From: a virus
Direction: 5' to 3' (one strand)
Virus record (IMG/VR): IMGVR_UViG_3300010399_000020
Coordinates: 1 to 39,918 of that record
Length of the DNA stretch: 39,918 bases
Of this stretch, positions 21,212 to 29,694 are shown in pieces. The position numbers were made by a program, and so were the translations under genes. Under the pieces are notes generated by a model that was given only the letters and a program-made list of their open reading frames with translations, searched no databases and was not told the DNA's origin. Numbering within the stretch: position 1 is the first letter of the stretch; each line of letters opens with the position of its first letter.

Positions 21212-21366
21212 AGTTTGTGCAGCTGGAAGCGGTGGCCACCAAAGAGGGGCACACGCTCTACGCCCTGGACGACAGCGGCGCCGTGTTCATGTACGATGGC
21301 CCGGCGCGCCGCTGGATTGCCTGCGGCACGGAGCGCATAGAGCCGCGGCCCGTGGGGCACGGATGA
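21208..21366 (+). CDS. Hypothetical protein, 52 aa
   Basis: A small beta-rich protein: LEAVATKEGHTLYALDDSGA followed by VFMYDGPARRWIACGTERI. The repeated strand-turn pattern is like that of small phage proteins of the kind xxLYALDxxGxVWxY. ATGA overlaps lie on both sides. Function is unknown. Confidence 0.75.
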   Translation: MKFVQLEAVATKEGHTLYALDDSGAVFMYDGPARRWIACGTERIEPRPVGHG

Positions 21367-22082
21367 AAGGGCGCGTGTTGGTGGCGTGCCCCACGTATGC
21401 GGGCAAGGAGTACGCGCTGGACCCATGGATAGCCGCGTTTCGCGCGCTGGATTACGAGGAGCCGCGCTTCGCGTATCAAGTGGACAACACGGCGGTGACG
21501 CGCAACTACTTTGAGCTCATCCGCTCCAAGGGCATTGACTGCACCCACCTCCAGCCGTGGAAAGACTGGGACCGCACGTTCCTCCGGTGCTGGCAGCTCA
21601 TTCTGGAGCGCGCCAAAGCCCTGGACTGTTACTGGGTGTTCAGCGTGGAGGCCGACAACACACCAGCGCCGGAGTCCCTGCGCATCATGGTGGAGGCCGC
21701 GCTGCATGCGCGCATCCACCTCGTGACGCACGCCTACCCGATGCATGAGAGCGCGGCGAAAGCCTCGGGCCTCACGGGCAAGGAGTTTTACTACCACGAG
21801 CTGGGCTGTATGCTCATGAGTCGCCGCCTGCTGGAGCGCGCCATTGAGGACTTTGAGGAGTACGGCCAGCTGGTGGCGGCGATCTTCGGGACCGAAAATC
21901 GGTACATGGGGGGCTATCTCAAAATGACCAACCGTTTTCGTGTCGGCCATCTGGATGGCTTTGAGCAGAGCTTTCCGAATCTCGGGCCGAGCGAGGCGCC
22001 GGGGCTGATGTGTCCCACGCCGCAGATGCCTGCGCACTACGGCACGGAGCTGCCCGCGGTCCTGGCCGGAGTGGCCAAGTGA
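21363..22082 (+). CDS. GT-A-like glycosyltransferase, 239 aa
   Basis: RVLVACPTYAGKEYALDPWI at the N terminus, VDNTAVTRNYF (40-50), and YWVFSVEADNTPAPESLRIM (90-109) with an acidic EAD motif in the DxD place suggest a GT-A fold nucleotide-sugar transferase of a non-classical family. The C-terminal part has HELGCMLMSRRLLERA and an acceptor-side region. It is coupled by ATGA to a small structural-region protein and by GTGA to a methyltransferase. It probably transfers a sugar during phage assembly. The acceptor is unknown. Confidence 0.78.
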   Translation: MKGRVLVACPTYAGKEYALDPWIAAFRALDYEEPRFAYQVDNTAVTRNYFELIRSKGIDCTHLQPWKDWDRTFLRCWQLILERAKALDCYWVFSVEADNTPAPESLRIMVEAALHARIHLVTHAYPMHESAAKASGLTGKEFYYHELGCMLMSRRLLERAIEDFEEYGQLVAAIFGTENRYMGGYLKMTNRFRVGHLDGFEQSFPNLGPSEAPGLMCPTPQMPAHYGTELPAVLAGVAK

Positions 22083-22627
22083 CGGCGCCCGCCGCGCTGA
22101 ACCTGCCCGCCCTCCACCTGCAAGTGGTGCGCGAGTCCAAGCGCCTCAAGCTGGATATGGGGGCAGGCGCCTATCCGCGTGCCGAGGATTTCGTGACGGT
22201 GGACCAGTTCTACCCGGACGCCGATATCAAGGCGCTCATGTGGGACGTGCCGCTGCCGGATGGCTCGGTGGATGAAATCTGGAGCTCGCACGCGCTGGAG
22301 CACGTGGCCATGGGCCAGGTAAGCGCCACGCTGCTGGAATGGTTCCGGCTGCTGGCGCCGGGCGCGCGCTGCATCGTGCAGGTGCCCAACTTCGATTACG
22401 CCGCGCGCTACTGGCTGAACGGGCCAGACCGCGCCTGGGCCGAGCATTTGATCTTTGGCCTCCAGTCGCACGAGGGCGAGTTTCACAAGTCCGCGTTTAC
22501 CGCGGGCAGTCTCAAGGCTGATCTGGAGGGGGCCGGGTTCCACGTGGAGCGGGTGGAGTACAAGCTGACGCACAATCAGGAAACGCTCCAGGCGTGCGCC
22601 CGGAAACCCGAGGGCACCAGCGCATGA
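22079..22627 (+). CDS. Class I SAM-dependent methyltransferase, 182 aa
   Basis: LKLDMGAGAYPRAEDFVTVD (23-42) is the SAM-binding motif I and II region, and WDVPLPDGSVDEIWSSHALE (55-74) with HV is the conserved motif around the substrate pocket. LLEWFRLLAPGARCIVQVPN (85-104) completes the fold. The pattern is that of small-molecule or sugar methyltransferases, not DNA enzymes. It is coupled to the glycosyltransferase before it, so it may methylate the sugar that enzyme adds. Confidence 0.85.
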   Translation: MTAPAALNLPALHLQVVRESKRLKLDMGAGAYPRAEDFVTVDQFYPDADIKALMWDVPLPDGSVDEIWSSHALEHVAMGQVSATLLEWFRLLAPGARCIVQVPNFDYAARYWLNGPDRAWAEHLIFGLQSHEGEFHKSAFTAGSLKADLEGAGFHVERVEYKLTHNQETLQACARKPEGTSA

Positions 22628-23046
22628 ACGGCCCCTTTCAGAAAGACGTATTTCAGAATGACGCCTATCAAGTGGTGGGAGCAGCTGCTCCGGTGGTGTT
22701 GGATGTGGACGGGGGCGGCGGCTGGGGCGGCGAGCAACCCCGTGGCCTGCACTGGCTGCACCCACGCCCGCCCAAGCACCGCCGCCTCCGGGGACGGCTC
22801 ACGCCAGGGCACGCGCCCGCACCCGTGGCGCGGCTCCGCTTCCAGCGTCACGTCCGGGTCCGCGGCATGGTCTACGCCTGGCGCCCGTCTGCCATTCAGG
22901 GCCGGAGTACCTACATTGAGAGCGCGCACGAGCTGGCGCTCATCGCATCCATTGCCGAGGCCAGTTTCAGCCCGGACACTGATGCGCTCGGGACTGGGGA
23001 GCTGGACCTGCTCCTCGCGCTGAGCGCCACCCAGGAGGACGCATGA
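22624..23046 (+). CDS. Hypothetical head-region protein, 140 aa
   Basis: The start MNGPFQKDVFQNDAYQV is a pattern I know from small phage structural-region proteins (GPFQxDxFQNDAF). A Gly-rich middle, a basic His/Pro/Arg stretch (HPRPPKHRRLRGR) and an acidic helical end follow. It is coupled to the protease gene by ATGA. It may be a minor virion component, but evidence is limited to the N-terminal motif and position. Confidence 0.7.
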   Translation: MNGPFQKDVFQNDAYQVVGAAAPVVLDVDGGGGWGGEQPRGLHWLHPRPPKHRRLRGRLTPGHAPAPVARLRFQRHVRVRGMVYAWRPSAIQGRSTYIESAHELALIASIAEASFSPDTDALGTGELDLLLALSATQEDA

Positions 23047-23843
23047 AAACCGCCGCCCCGCCCAAGCTGGAACCGCGCCGACACGAGCGGACGCTCCAAA
23101 GCCTCACGTTCCGCGCAGCCCCCGCCGAGGGGGAGCCTGCGTTCCCGCCCGGCATCATCGGCCGCGTGCAGGCGGTCCTGCTGCGCTACGGCGTGGTGGA
23201 TGATCGCGGCACACTCTTCAAGCGCGGTTGCATTGACAAGACGCGCGCCCAGAAAGTGCCCGCGGGCCGGGTGGCGCTCTTCGCCAACATGGACAGCAAC
23301 GGCAGCGGCTTCCATCGGCACGGCACGCGCACCCACGTGGGCGTGGTCCGCACGCTGACCGATGCCGGGGATGACGTGCTGATGAGCGCCGACATTTTCG
23401 ATACGGCCGAGGGCCGGAGCGTCAAGGAGTATTTGGAGGCGGTCCTGGCGAGTGGCGCCCACACGGGCGCCAGCATCGGATTCGTGGAACGTGAGGGCGA
23501 GGTGGTGGAGATCGTGGGCGCCGATGGCGTCAAGATGCGCGCCTACCAGTTTGAAGAGATAGAGCTGTACGAGGGCACTATTGTGCCCCTCTCCAGCGTG
23601 CCGGGTACGGAGGTGCTGGCGGTACGCAGCACGGCCGCCCTGGCGGAGGAAGCGCTCCGGGCCATCGTGCCAGTGATTGGCGCGGAGCGTGCGTTGCAGA
23701 TCGTTAGCCAGGCGTCACCGGAGGCACCTACGGCCGAGGCTCGCGCGGACACCCGCGCTGCTGCGCCGGAGATCGCCGCCACGGCTCCAGAGGCAACGAT
23801 GGAAGAGCGACGGGCGGCACTCGCCGCGGCGCTCAAGTCGTAA
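23043..23843 (+). CDS. HK97-type prohead protease, 266 aa
   Basis: Features of the U35-type prohead protease are visible: GVVDDRGTLFKRGCID (about 50-65), a His-rich loop HRHGTRTHVGVVR (91-103; H91 or H93 is the likely catalytic His), IFDTAEGRSVKEYLEAVLAS, and GASIGF with S144. It matures the procapsid by removing the capsid N-terminal domain. The last 60 residues are Ala/Glu/Pro-rich and may serve as scaffold. It directly precedes the major capsid gene, as usual. Confidence 0.9.
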   Translation: MKTAAPPKLEPRRHERTLQSLTFRAAPAEGEPAFPPGIIGRVQAVLLRYGVVDDRGTLFKRGCIDKTRAQKVPAGRVALFANMDSNGSGFHRHGTRTHVGVVRTLTDAGDDVLMSADIFDTAEGRSVKEYLEAVLASGAHTGASIGFVEREGEVVEIVGADGVKMRAYQFEEIELYEGTIVPLSSVPGTEVLAVRSTAALAEEALRAIVPVIGAERALQIVSQASPEAPTAEARADTRAAAPEIAATAPEATMEERRAALAAALKS

Positions 23844-23850
23844 CCCTCTC

Positions 23851-23856
23851 AAGGAG
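23851..23856 (+). promoter_or_regulatory. Strong ribosome binding site of the major capsid gene
   Basis: AAGGAG ends nine bases before ATG 23866, in one of the few gaps between rightward genes. It decides the longer capsid start and fits the need for high capsid output. Confidence 0.75.
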
Positions 23857-23865
23857 TCAGACCAC

Positions 23866-25467
23866 ATGAACCGCATTACTCCGCGGGCGCTGCTGGGATT
23901 CGCGCTCGCCGTCCTCGCGCTGGCCGTAGGCTGGGCCATCGTGCCGGGCGCAGACCACCTGCTGACGGCTCTCTACGGGGCGGCGCTGCCGCTCTGGAAG
24001 GGGCTGGCGGCGGCCGGGGGTTCCAAGATGCTCATGGCTACGGCCGTGATCGCATCGCCCGAGAAGAGCCGGAAGGCCGCGGCGTTCCTCGCCAAGGCGG
24101 ATGAGCTCCTGGCGCGGGTGGCGGACCCCGATATCAAAATGACCAAGGAGGAGCTGGAAACGGCCATGCAAGGCATCCGTGACTACAAGGCACGGGCCGC
24201 GGCCATCGCAGATTTCACCCCGGCTGCCGAGATTGAGCGGCAGGAGCAGCGGGCGGCCGGAGAATCGGAGGCGCAGTTTGAGACGCGGCTCGCGCGGCTC
24301 AAGAATCCCGAGCACGTACAGCCCGGCGATGAAGAGGGGCTGACGTTCCGCGCCCAGATGGAATCCATTGGCAAGGATATCGCCCGCTACTTCGGCGGTC
24401 CCAATGGCTACCTGCTGGCACTGGCGCGGGCGGGCACCGGGCGCAAGGAATATGCGCTCAGCGAGAAGCAGGAAACCGCGCACAAGCGCCTGGAGCAGCT
24501 GCATACCCGTGCGATCATCGGCACGGCGGGCGACGTGTCGCACGGTGAATACCTGCTCCCCCTCCAGCAGGTGGCGAGCATCTTCTCCATCGGCGTGGAG
24601 CAGCCCAGCTTCATGGACATTGCCACCCGCTACCCCATGGCGGGCCGCACGCTGCGTATCCCCATCGCGCAGCAGACGGACGCGAGCGGCCGCACACGGC
24701 CGCTCTCGGGCATCGCCAACGTAGGCATCATTGGCGAGGGCAGCAGCAAGACGGAGAAGCAGCCCAGCTTCTCGCAGCGCATCCTCACCGCCTACAAGAT
24801 CGCGGCCTACACGGAGCTGGGTGATGAGACGCTGGTGGATGACTTCACCGGGGAGCTGGCGCCCACGGTGCAGAAGTTGATTGGCGGCCAGGTGGTGAAT
24901 TACCTGGCGGAGCTCTGCTCCTATGACGGCACGGGCAGCTCCGCGCCGCTCGGCGCGTTCCACGCCAACAACGGCGCGCTGATCACCGTCAACCGGACCA
25001 CGAGCCAGAGCGTGACCACGGCCGATATCTTCGCCATGTACGCCAAGCACACGTTTGGCGTGGGGCGTTCGGCCTGGTTCTGCAACCGCACCGTGCTCCC
25101 GGCGCTCTTCGCGCTGACCCTGACGGGCAACAACCTCGTGACGTTCCTCCAGAGCCTCAACGCGGCTCCCGTCATGACCCTGCTGGGCCTGCCCGTGATC
25201 GTCACGGACATGGCGCCCGTGTTGGGCGTCAAGGGTGATCTGGCCCTGGGTAACGGTGGATTCTACGCCTACGCGCTGCGCCAGGCGCTCACGGTGGAGA
25301 GCTCCATCCACTACAAGTTCCAGAACGACATTACCGCCTACCGCTTCCTCACCCGCGGCGGCGGCATCCCGATTCCCGAGAGCGAGTACAGCTACAAAGC
25401 CTCGGGCAGCGTCAAGACGGCCCCGCACAGCCCATTTGTTGTGCTGGGCGATGACATTGCCTCCTAA
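23866..25467 (+). CDS. Major capsid protein (HK97 fold) with hydrophobic N-terminal segment, 533 aa
   Basis: The C-terminal part (about 230-533) has the HK97 capsid look: VSHGEYLLPLQQVASIF, ATRYPMAGRTLRIPI, ELGDETLVDDFTGELAP, WFCNRTVLPALFAL and YKFQNDITAYRFLTRGGG. Residues 62-160 form a charged coiled coil, as in the delta scaffold that the protease removes. Unusually, residues 8-50 are hydrophobic (LLGFALAVLALAVGWAIV and a second stretch), like a membrane anchor. The strong Shine-Dalgarno site favours ATG 23866. A weaker alternative ATG at 24028 would drop that segment. Confidence 0.9.
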   Translation: MNRITPRALLGFALAVLALAVGWAIVPGADHLLTALYGAALPLWKGLAAAGGSKMLMATAVIASPEKSRKAAAFLAKADELLARVADPDIKMTKEELETAMQGIRDYKARAAAIADFTPAAEIERQEQRAAGESEAQFETRLARLKNPEHVQPGDEEGLTFRAQMESIGKDIARYFGGPNGYLLALARAGTGRKEYALSEKQETAHKRLEQLHTRAIIGTAGDVSHGEYLLPLQQVASIFSIGVEQPSFMDIATRYPMAGRTLRIPIAQQTDASGRTRPLSGIANVGIIGEGSSKTEKQPSFSQRILTAYKIAAYTELGDETLVDDFTGELAPTVQKLIGGQVVNYLAELCSYDGTGSSAPLGAFHANNGALITVNRTTSQSVTTADIFAMYAKHTFGVGRSAWFCNRTVLPALFALTLTGNNLVTFLQSLNAAPVMTLLGLPVIVTDMAPVLGVKGDLALGNGGFYAYALRQALTVESSIHYKFQNDITAYRFLTRGGGIPIPESEYSYKASGSVKTAPHSPFVVLGDDIAS

Positions 25468-27469
25468 TCAGGGGCAAGACGCGGAAAAGCCAGGTGGGGG
25501 GACGCCCCCGCCTGGCCCTCCGGGCTGGGTGCTCTGCCGTGTGATCTCACGCTGCCGGGTGGCAGGTGTGGTCCGCGAAGTGGGGCAGGAGTTTTACTGC
25601 GAGCCCAGTCTCGCGCAGCATCTCACCCACACCACGCCCCCGCTACTGGAGCGTTGTCTCGCAGGCCGCCATCCCACGCAGGCGCAGTGGCGCCCTGGAG
25701 TCGGCCGCATGCTGCGGGCGCACGCACCGGGTGCGCTTGGCGGCCAGCGCATCATTGCCTGCATCAACATCTGGAATGACCGCCCGGCGCTGGAGCGCTG
25801 CCTGCCCTCATGGTTTGAGCACGTGGACGGGGTAGACGTGCTGGACGGGGCTTACGGCGGCGGCGCGAGTGATGACGGGCTGGAGGACTACCTGGCCGAG
25901 CTCCGGCAGGCGGCGCCCGGCAAGGAGATCAGGCTGTGGCAACTGGAGAACGGCACGCAGCTGGACAAGCGCACGGCGCTGCTGCTGGCGGGGCGCCAGG
26001 GTGATCTCCGGTTCATCGTGGATGCAGACGAATGGGTGGAGGGTGCGCGCCTCCTCCGAACGCTGCCCGAGCTGGATGTGGGCTGGGTGGATATCGTGAG
26101 CGCGTTGTATCAGCGGGCCTACGGCCAGCCGCGGCTCATCCGCTGGCAGCCGGGCCTGCGCTACGCGGGGCGCCATCACTGGCTCTGGGCCGGGCAGCGA
26201 CTCCTGGCGACACACCAGTACGGCGGCCTGGCGCTCCACGTGGCCACTGGCCTGCGGCTGGAGAATCGCCGCGGCCTCGGGCACACGCCCTGGCGCTCCT
26301 CTGTCAAACGTGCGCTGCATCGCACCCAGCTCAAGGCCGAGGCTACGGCGGTGGCGTTGCCCGGCCGCTCGGATGCGTCAGACGCCATGGTGGGCGGGCG
26401 GGAGGCGCTCCGCATCCTCCAGCTCACGCACTATGACCCCGGCATGGTGGCCTACCGCCTCCACACCGCAATCAACTGCACCACGCCGCACGCCTCGCTC
26501 CTGGGTTCGGCCGCCGCGCGCAACACGTTCAAGGCGCTCATGCAGTACGATATCCAGGCCGATGCGCCCCAGCTCCGGGCCGCGCTGCTGGAGGCGGACG
26601 TGGTGCATTGTCATCTGGACTACGGCGTGGTCCGAGGGTTGCTCGGCGGCGAGGAGCCCGAGCTGGGCCGCTTCGCGCATGACACCGGGCGCCTGCTGGT
26701 GATTCACCACCATGGCACCATGCTGCGGAAAATGGCGGCCTTCTACGCGCACCGGGACCGGGAGCTCGGCGCGCTCCGGCTGATCTCCAACCTAGAGCTC
26801 ACGAAATACGGGGAGGGGCTGCGCTGGCTGCCCAACCCGGTGCCGTGCCGGGAGTATCAGGAGCTCCACGCGCGCGTGTGGGAACCGCATGACACCTTCC
26901 GCGTAGCGCACTCTCCGAGCAAACGGCACCTCAAGGGCACGGAGGAGTTTCTGGCGGCGTGTGAGCGGCTCCAGGCCGCGGGGCTCGCCATTGAGCCCGT
27001 GGTCATTGAAGGCATGGGCCACCGAGAGGCGCTCGCGCTCAAGGCCACGTGTGATGCGGCCTTTGATTCGTTCTGGCTGGGCATCCAGTGCTCCGGCCTG
27101 GAGGCGGCGGCCATGGGGTTGCCCGTGATCGCGGGAGACCCTTACGTGGCGGCGCAGTATCGCAGCGAGGTGGGCGCCGTGCCGTACACGTATGCGAACG
27201 ATGGCGCCGAGCTGGAGGCCGCGCTGCGGCGGCTGTACGAGGAGGGAGACTTCCGCCTGGAGGAATCGGTGCGCGTGCAGGGGTACGTAGAGCGCTTTCA
27301 CGATGAGGCGGCGGTGGCGCTCCGCTATCTGGACTTACTGGACGCGCACGGCGGCTGGCGGCTCCGGTTCACGATTGGCGGCGTGCGGCCGCCGTCTGTG
27401 GTGCAGGTGAGCTCCCCGCCCGAGCCCACGGTGGAGCGCGCGGCACCCATCGCGCTGGAGATGCGCTGA
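25451..27469 (+). CDS. Two-domain glycosyltransferase (GT2-like plus GT4-like), 672 aa
   Basis: ATG 25451 overlaps the capsid gene end by 17 bases. Residues about 100-300 form a GT2-like domain: IIACINIWNDRPALERCLPS and FIVDADEW with a DAD metal motif (191-193). Residues about 319-610 look like a GT-B (GT4-type) enzyme: LRILQLTHYDPGMVAYRLH, VHCHLDYG, HHHGTML, RVAHSPSKRHLKGTEEFL and LEAAAMGLPVIAGDP. The order of two unlike transferase domains in one chain suggests successive sugar additions. Its place straight after the major capsid gene points to virion glycosylation, which is inference. The N-terminal 90 residues are of unknown type. Confidence 0.85.
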   Translation: MTLPPNQGQDAEKPGGGTPPPGPPGWVLCRVISRCRVAGVVREVGQEFYCEPSLAQHLTHTTPPLLERCLAGRHPTQAQWRPGVGRMLRAHAPGALGGQRIIACINIWNDRPALERCLPSWFEHVDGVDVLDGAYGGGASDDGLEDYLAELRQAAPGKEIRLWQLENGTQLDKRTALLLAGRQGDLRFIVDADEWVEGARLLRTLPELDVGWVDIVSALYQRAYGQPRLIRWQPGLRYAGRHHWLWAGQRLLATHQYGGLALHVATGLRLENRRGLGHTPWRSSVKRALHRTQLKAEATAVALPGRSDASDAMVGGREALRILQLTHYDPGMVAYRLHTAINCTTPHASLLGSAAARNTFKALMQYDIQADAPQLRAALLEADVVHCHLDYGVVRGLLGGEEPELGRFAHDTGRLLVIHHHGTMLRKMAAFYAHRDRELGALRLISNLELTKYGEGLRWLPNPVPCREYQELHARVWEPHDTFRVAHSPSKRHLKGTEEFLAACERLQAAGLAIEPVVIEGMGHREALALKATCDAAFDSFWLGIQCSGLEAAAMGLPVIAGDPYVAAQYRSEVGAVPYTYANDGAELEAALRRLYEEGDFRLEESVRVQGYVERFHDEAAVALRYLDLLDAHGGWRLRFTIGGVRPPSVVQVSSPPEPTVERAAPIALEMR

Positions 27470-28002
27470 TGGCGGGCATGACCGCGGCCAAGCTGGCGGC
27501 GATTCATACCCGCCACGAGCTCCATGCGGGGGTCCGCATCTTCATGGAGACGGGCACGTTTGAAGGCAAAACCACCCGCCTGGCGGCCGCGGAGTTTGGC
27601 CTCGTGTTCTCGGTGGAGATCAAACGCGAGCTCTACCAGGCGGCGGCAGAGCGGTTGCTGGTGGAGTGCCCCAACGTCTCGGTGCTCTTCGGAGATTCGC
27701 GCTGGGCCGTGCGCTGGCTCGCCACGCGCCTCACCGAGCCCGTGTGCTGGTATCTGGATGCGCACTGGTTCAAGCACCCTGCGGTTGGCGGCCAGGAGGA
27801 GGGCCTCCCGCTCTGGGCGGAGCTGGAGGCTATTGCCGCGCGGCCGTTCCGTGATATCGTGGTGGTGGATGATGTAAACGATTTCGGTAAACCCAAGCCC
27901 ACGCCCGAGTGGGAGCAGGTCACGCTGGAGCGCATTGCGGGCATGTTCCCTGGCCACCATGAGGCGGTCATCCTCCATGATCAAGCTGTGATTTACAAAT
28001 GA
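27469..28002 (+). CDS. SAM-dependent methyltransferase-like protein, 177 aa
   Basis: IFMETGTFEGKTTRLAA (24-40) is a motif I variant, FSVEIKRELYQAAAERL (47-63) gives the acidic residue of motif II, and VLFGDSRWAV and WYLDAHWFKHP continue the pattern of FkbM/TylF-like methyltransferases that act on sugars and small molecules. A VVVDDVNDF stretch follows. It is coupled by TGATG to the double glycosyltransferase and by ATGA to the next glycosyltransferase, so methylation of a transferred sugar is a reasonable reading. Confidence 0.8.
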   Translation: MAGMTAAKLAAIHTRHELHAGVRIFMETGTFEGKTTRLAAAEFGLVFSVEIKRELYQAAAERLLVECPNVSVLFGDSRWAVRWLATRLTEPVCWYLDAHWFKHPAVGGQEEGLPLWAELEAIAARPFRDIVVVDDVNDFGKPKPTPEWEQVTLERIAGMFPGHHEAVILHDQAVIYK

Positions 28003-28784
28003 TTCGGAGCCTCTGCTCCGTGATCATCCCCACGCACGGCTACGCCCGCATGGGCTGGCTGCGTGAGGCCATCGCCTCGGTGGAGGCGCAGGACTGTGGC
28101 CCCACCCGCTGGGAGCTCATCGTGGTCCGTGACGCGGCAGACCCCCTCTACGGGGACGAAATGCCGCGGCTCCCTCCCCGCAGCCGTTACGTGCGCGGCC
28201 ATCGCCCTGGGCTCTCGGCCTCGCTCAACCGGGCGGCCGAGCTCGCGCAAGGCGAATACCTCACCGTGGTGCAGGACGATGACTGGATACTGCCCAACAA
28301 GCTGAGCTCCGCGCTGGCCGTGTTTGAGCAGCGGCCCGCCACCGAGGTGGTGTACTCGCTGCCGCTCTACGTGGATGCGGACGGCATGGGCGGCCACACG
28401 CCGCCCAAGTTGCTGGAGACCGTGCGCCAGCATCCGGTGCTCACCGCCGCCCACCTCCGGGCGGGCGTCCCGTTCCTCGTGCACGGCACGGCGACGGTGT
28501 ATCGCCGCCGCGCCTGGGAGCGCGCCGGGGCGTGGGATGAGACGCTGCGCACGGCCGAGGAGTGGGAGTTTCATCTCCGGCTCCTCTCATGCGGCGCGAT
28601 CTTCCACGGCATTGAGGCCGTGACCACCGTGTACCGCCAACACCCCGGCCAGAAAACGGGCACCGTGAAAACGCGGCACGGCTCGTACAACAAGCGGCGC
28701 TCCGCCACCCGCAAGGCTACGCTGGCGCTCATTCACGCGCGTTACCCGGAGCTGGTAGGCGCCCCCGAGGAGGCTGTAGTATGA
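27999..28784 (+). CDS. GT2-family glycosyltransferase, 261 aa
   Basis: CSVIIPTHGYARMGWLREAI (6-25) is the classic nucleotide-binding start of GT2. ASLNRAAELAQGEYLTVVQD with DDW (DDD at 93-95) is the metal-binding motif, and HGTATVYRRRAWERAGAWDE with TAEEWEFHLRL is the acceptor-side region with the ED-like catalytic position. There is no membrane segment, so it is cytosolic. It is the last of the glycan genes and is joined by ATGA to the head-tail adaptor gene. Confidence 0.92.
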   Translation: MIRSLCSVIIPTHGYARMGWLREAIASVEAQDCGPTRWELIVVRDAADPLYGDEMPRLPPRSRYVRGHRPGLSASLNRAAELAQGEYLTVVQDDDWILPNKLSSALAVFEQRPATEVVYSLPLYVDADGMGGHTPPKLLETVRQHPVLTAAHLRAGVPFLVHGTATVYRRRAWERAGAWDETLRTAEEWEFHLRLLSCGAIFHGIEAVTTVYRQHPGQKTGTVKTRHGSYNKRRSATRKATLALIHARYPELVGAPEEAVV

Positions 28785-29359
28785 CGCTCGTGACCGTGGC
28801 CCACTGCGTGAGCCACCTGCGGCTCCCCGATAGCTCGGAAAACTCCCTGCTCACCATTTACCTGGCGGAGGCGCTGGCGGATATCATCGGGTACATTGGC
28901 CGCCCCGTGACCGCGGTGGAACGGAACTACACGGACCCGGCCAAGGCGGTGCTGGTGTACGGCGTGGTGCAGCGGCTTTCCCTGCCGCAGTGGCCGATTG
29001 ACCCGGACAGCGTGAGTGTGGTGGATGCAGACGGGGAGACGGTGCCGGACACCGATTACGTGGTCCATGGGGAAAGCGGGATGCTGGAGGCGGTGCCGGG
29101 CGCGGCGTTCGCCAATGGCCCCTACACGATCACCGCGGACGTGGGGCTCTCCGCCTCGGAGCGCTACGCCCTGGAGTACGAGCCCATTGTGAACGGCGCG
29201 CTGCTCGCGCTCGTGGCCGACAAGTACCAGCGGCGCACGAGCCCTGGCGTGAGCTCGGAAGGCACGGCCGGAGGGCTCAGCCGCTCGTTCTCCACGGACG
29301 ATATCCCGCCGCACATCAAGAGCAAGCTGGAGCGGCTCCGCCTGGTGAGCGCCGCGTGA
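28781..29359 (+). CDS. Head-tail connector (gp6/adaptor-like), 192 aa
   Basis: VTVAHCVSHLRLPDSSENSL, LTIYLAEALADIIGYIG and a C-terminal helical region (EYEPIVNGALLALVADKYQR) fit the helical adaptor that docks under the portal in HK97-like phages. The middle contains a beta-rich insertion (VVDADGETVPDTDYVVHG). The gene opens the connector block that leads to the tail genes. Confidence 0.82.
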   Translation: MTLVTVAHCVSHLRLPDSSENSLLTIYLAEALADIIGYIGRPVTAVERNYTDPAKAVLVYGVVQRLSLPQWPIDPDSVSVVDADGETVPDTDYVVHGESGMLEAVPGAAFANGPYTITADVGLSASERYALEYEPIVNGALLALVADKYQRRTSPGVSSEGTAGGLSRSFSTDDIPPHIKSKLERLRLVSAA

Positions 29360-29694
29360 GCTCGTTTACCAACCGCTCGCTCACCCTCTACACCTACTCC
29401 GATGGGAGCAGCGGCGGCTTCACTGTCTCCAGCTACGCGCGCCAGGGTACGTACTGGGGCAGCTTCCAGCAGGAGAACGCGCGGGAGATCACACTGGCGG
29501 GCGGTGCCAAGCAGCGGGTGGATGCGCGCGCCGCGCTCCACCTCGGCATTGCGGTGGATGAGGCCGGGCTGGTGTCCCCCGAGCTGGGCGTCTATTACCG
29601 CATCCTCGGCCGCACGGTGCACCGGGAGAGCTGGGAGCAGGTGCTCAGCCTCGCGCTCGTGCCGGACGGCGAGGTAGTAGTGGTGGAAAGCTGA
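29356..29694 (+). CDS. Head closure / head-tail joining protein, 112 aa
   Basis: A small beta-barrel-like protein: RSLTLYTYSDGSSGGFTVSS, GTYWGSFQQENAREI and YYRILGRTVHRESWEQVLSL match the SPP1 gp16/phage head-tail joining family. It closes the channel below the adaptor after packaging. GTG 29356 overlaps the adaptor stop. Confidence 0.82.
   Translation: MSSFTNRSLTLYTYSDGSSGGFTVSSYARQGTYWGSFQQENAREITLAGGAKQRVDARAALHLGIAVDEAGLVSPELGVYYRILGRTVHRESWEQVLSLALVPDGEVVVVES

Noticed and set aside
23857-25428. 523-codon open frame opposite the major capsid gene
   Set aside because: It has the same antisense-shadow character, and the sense strand is clearly capsid.
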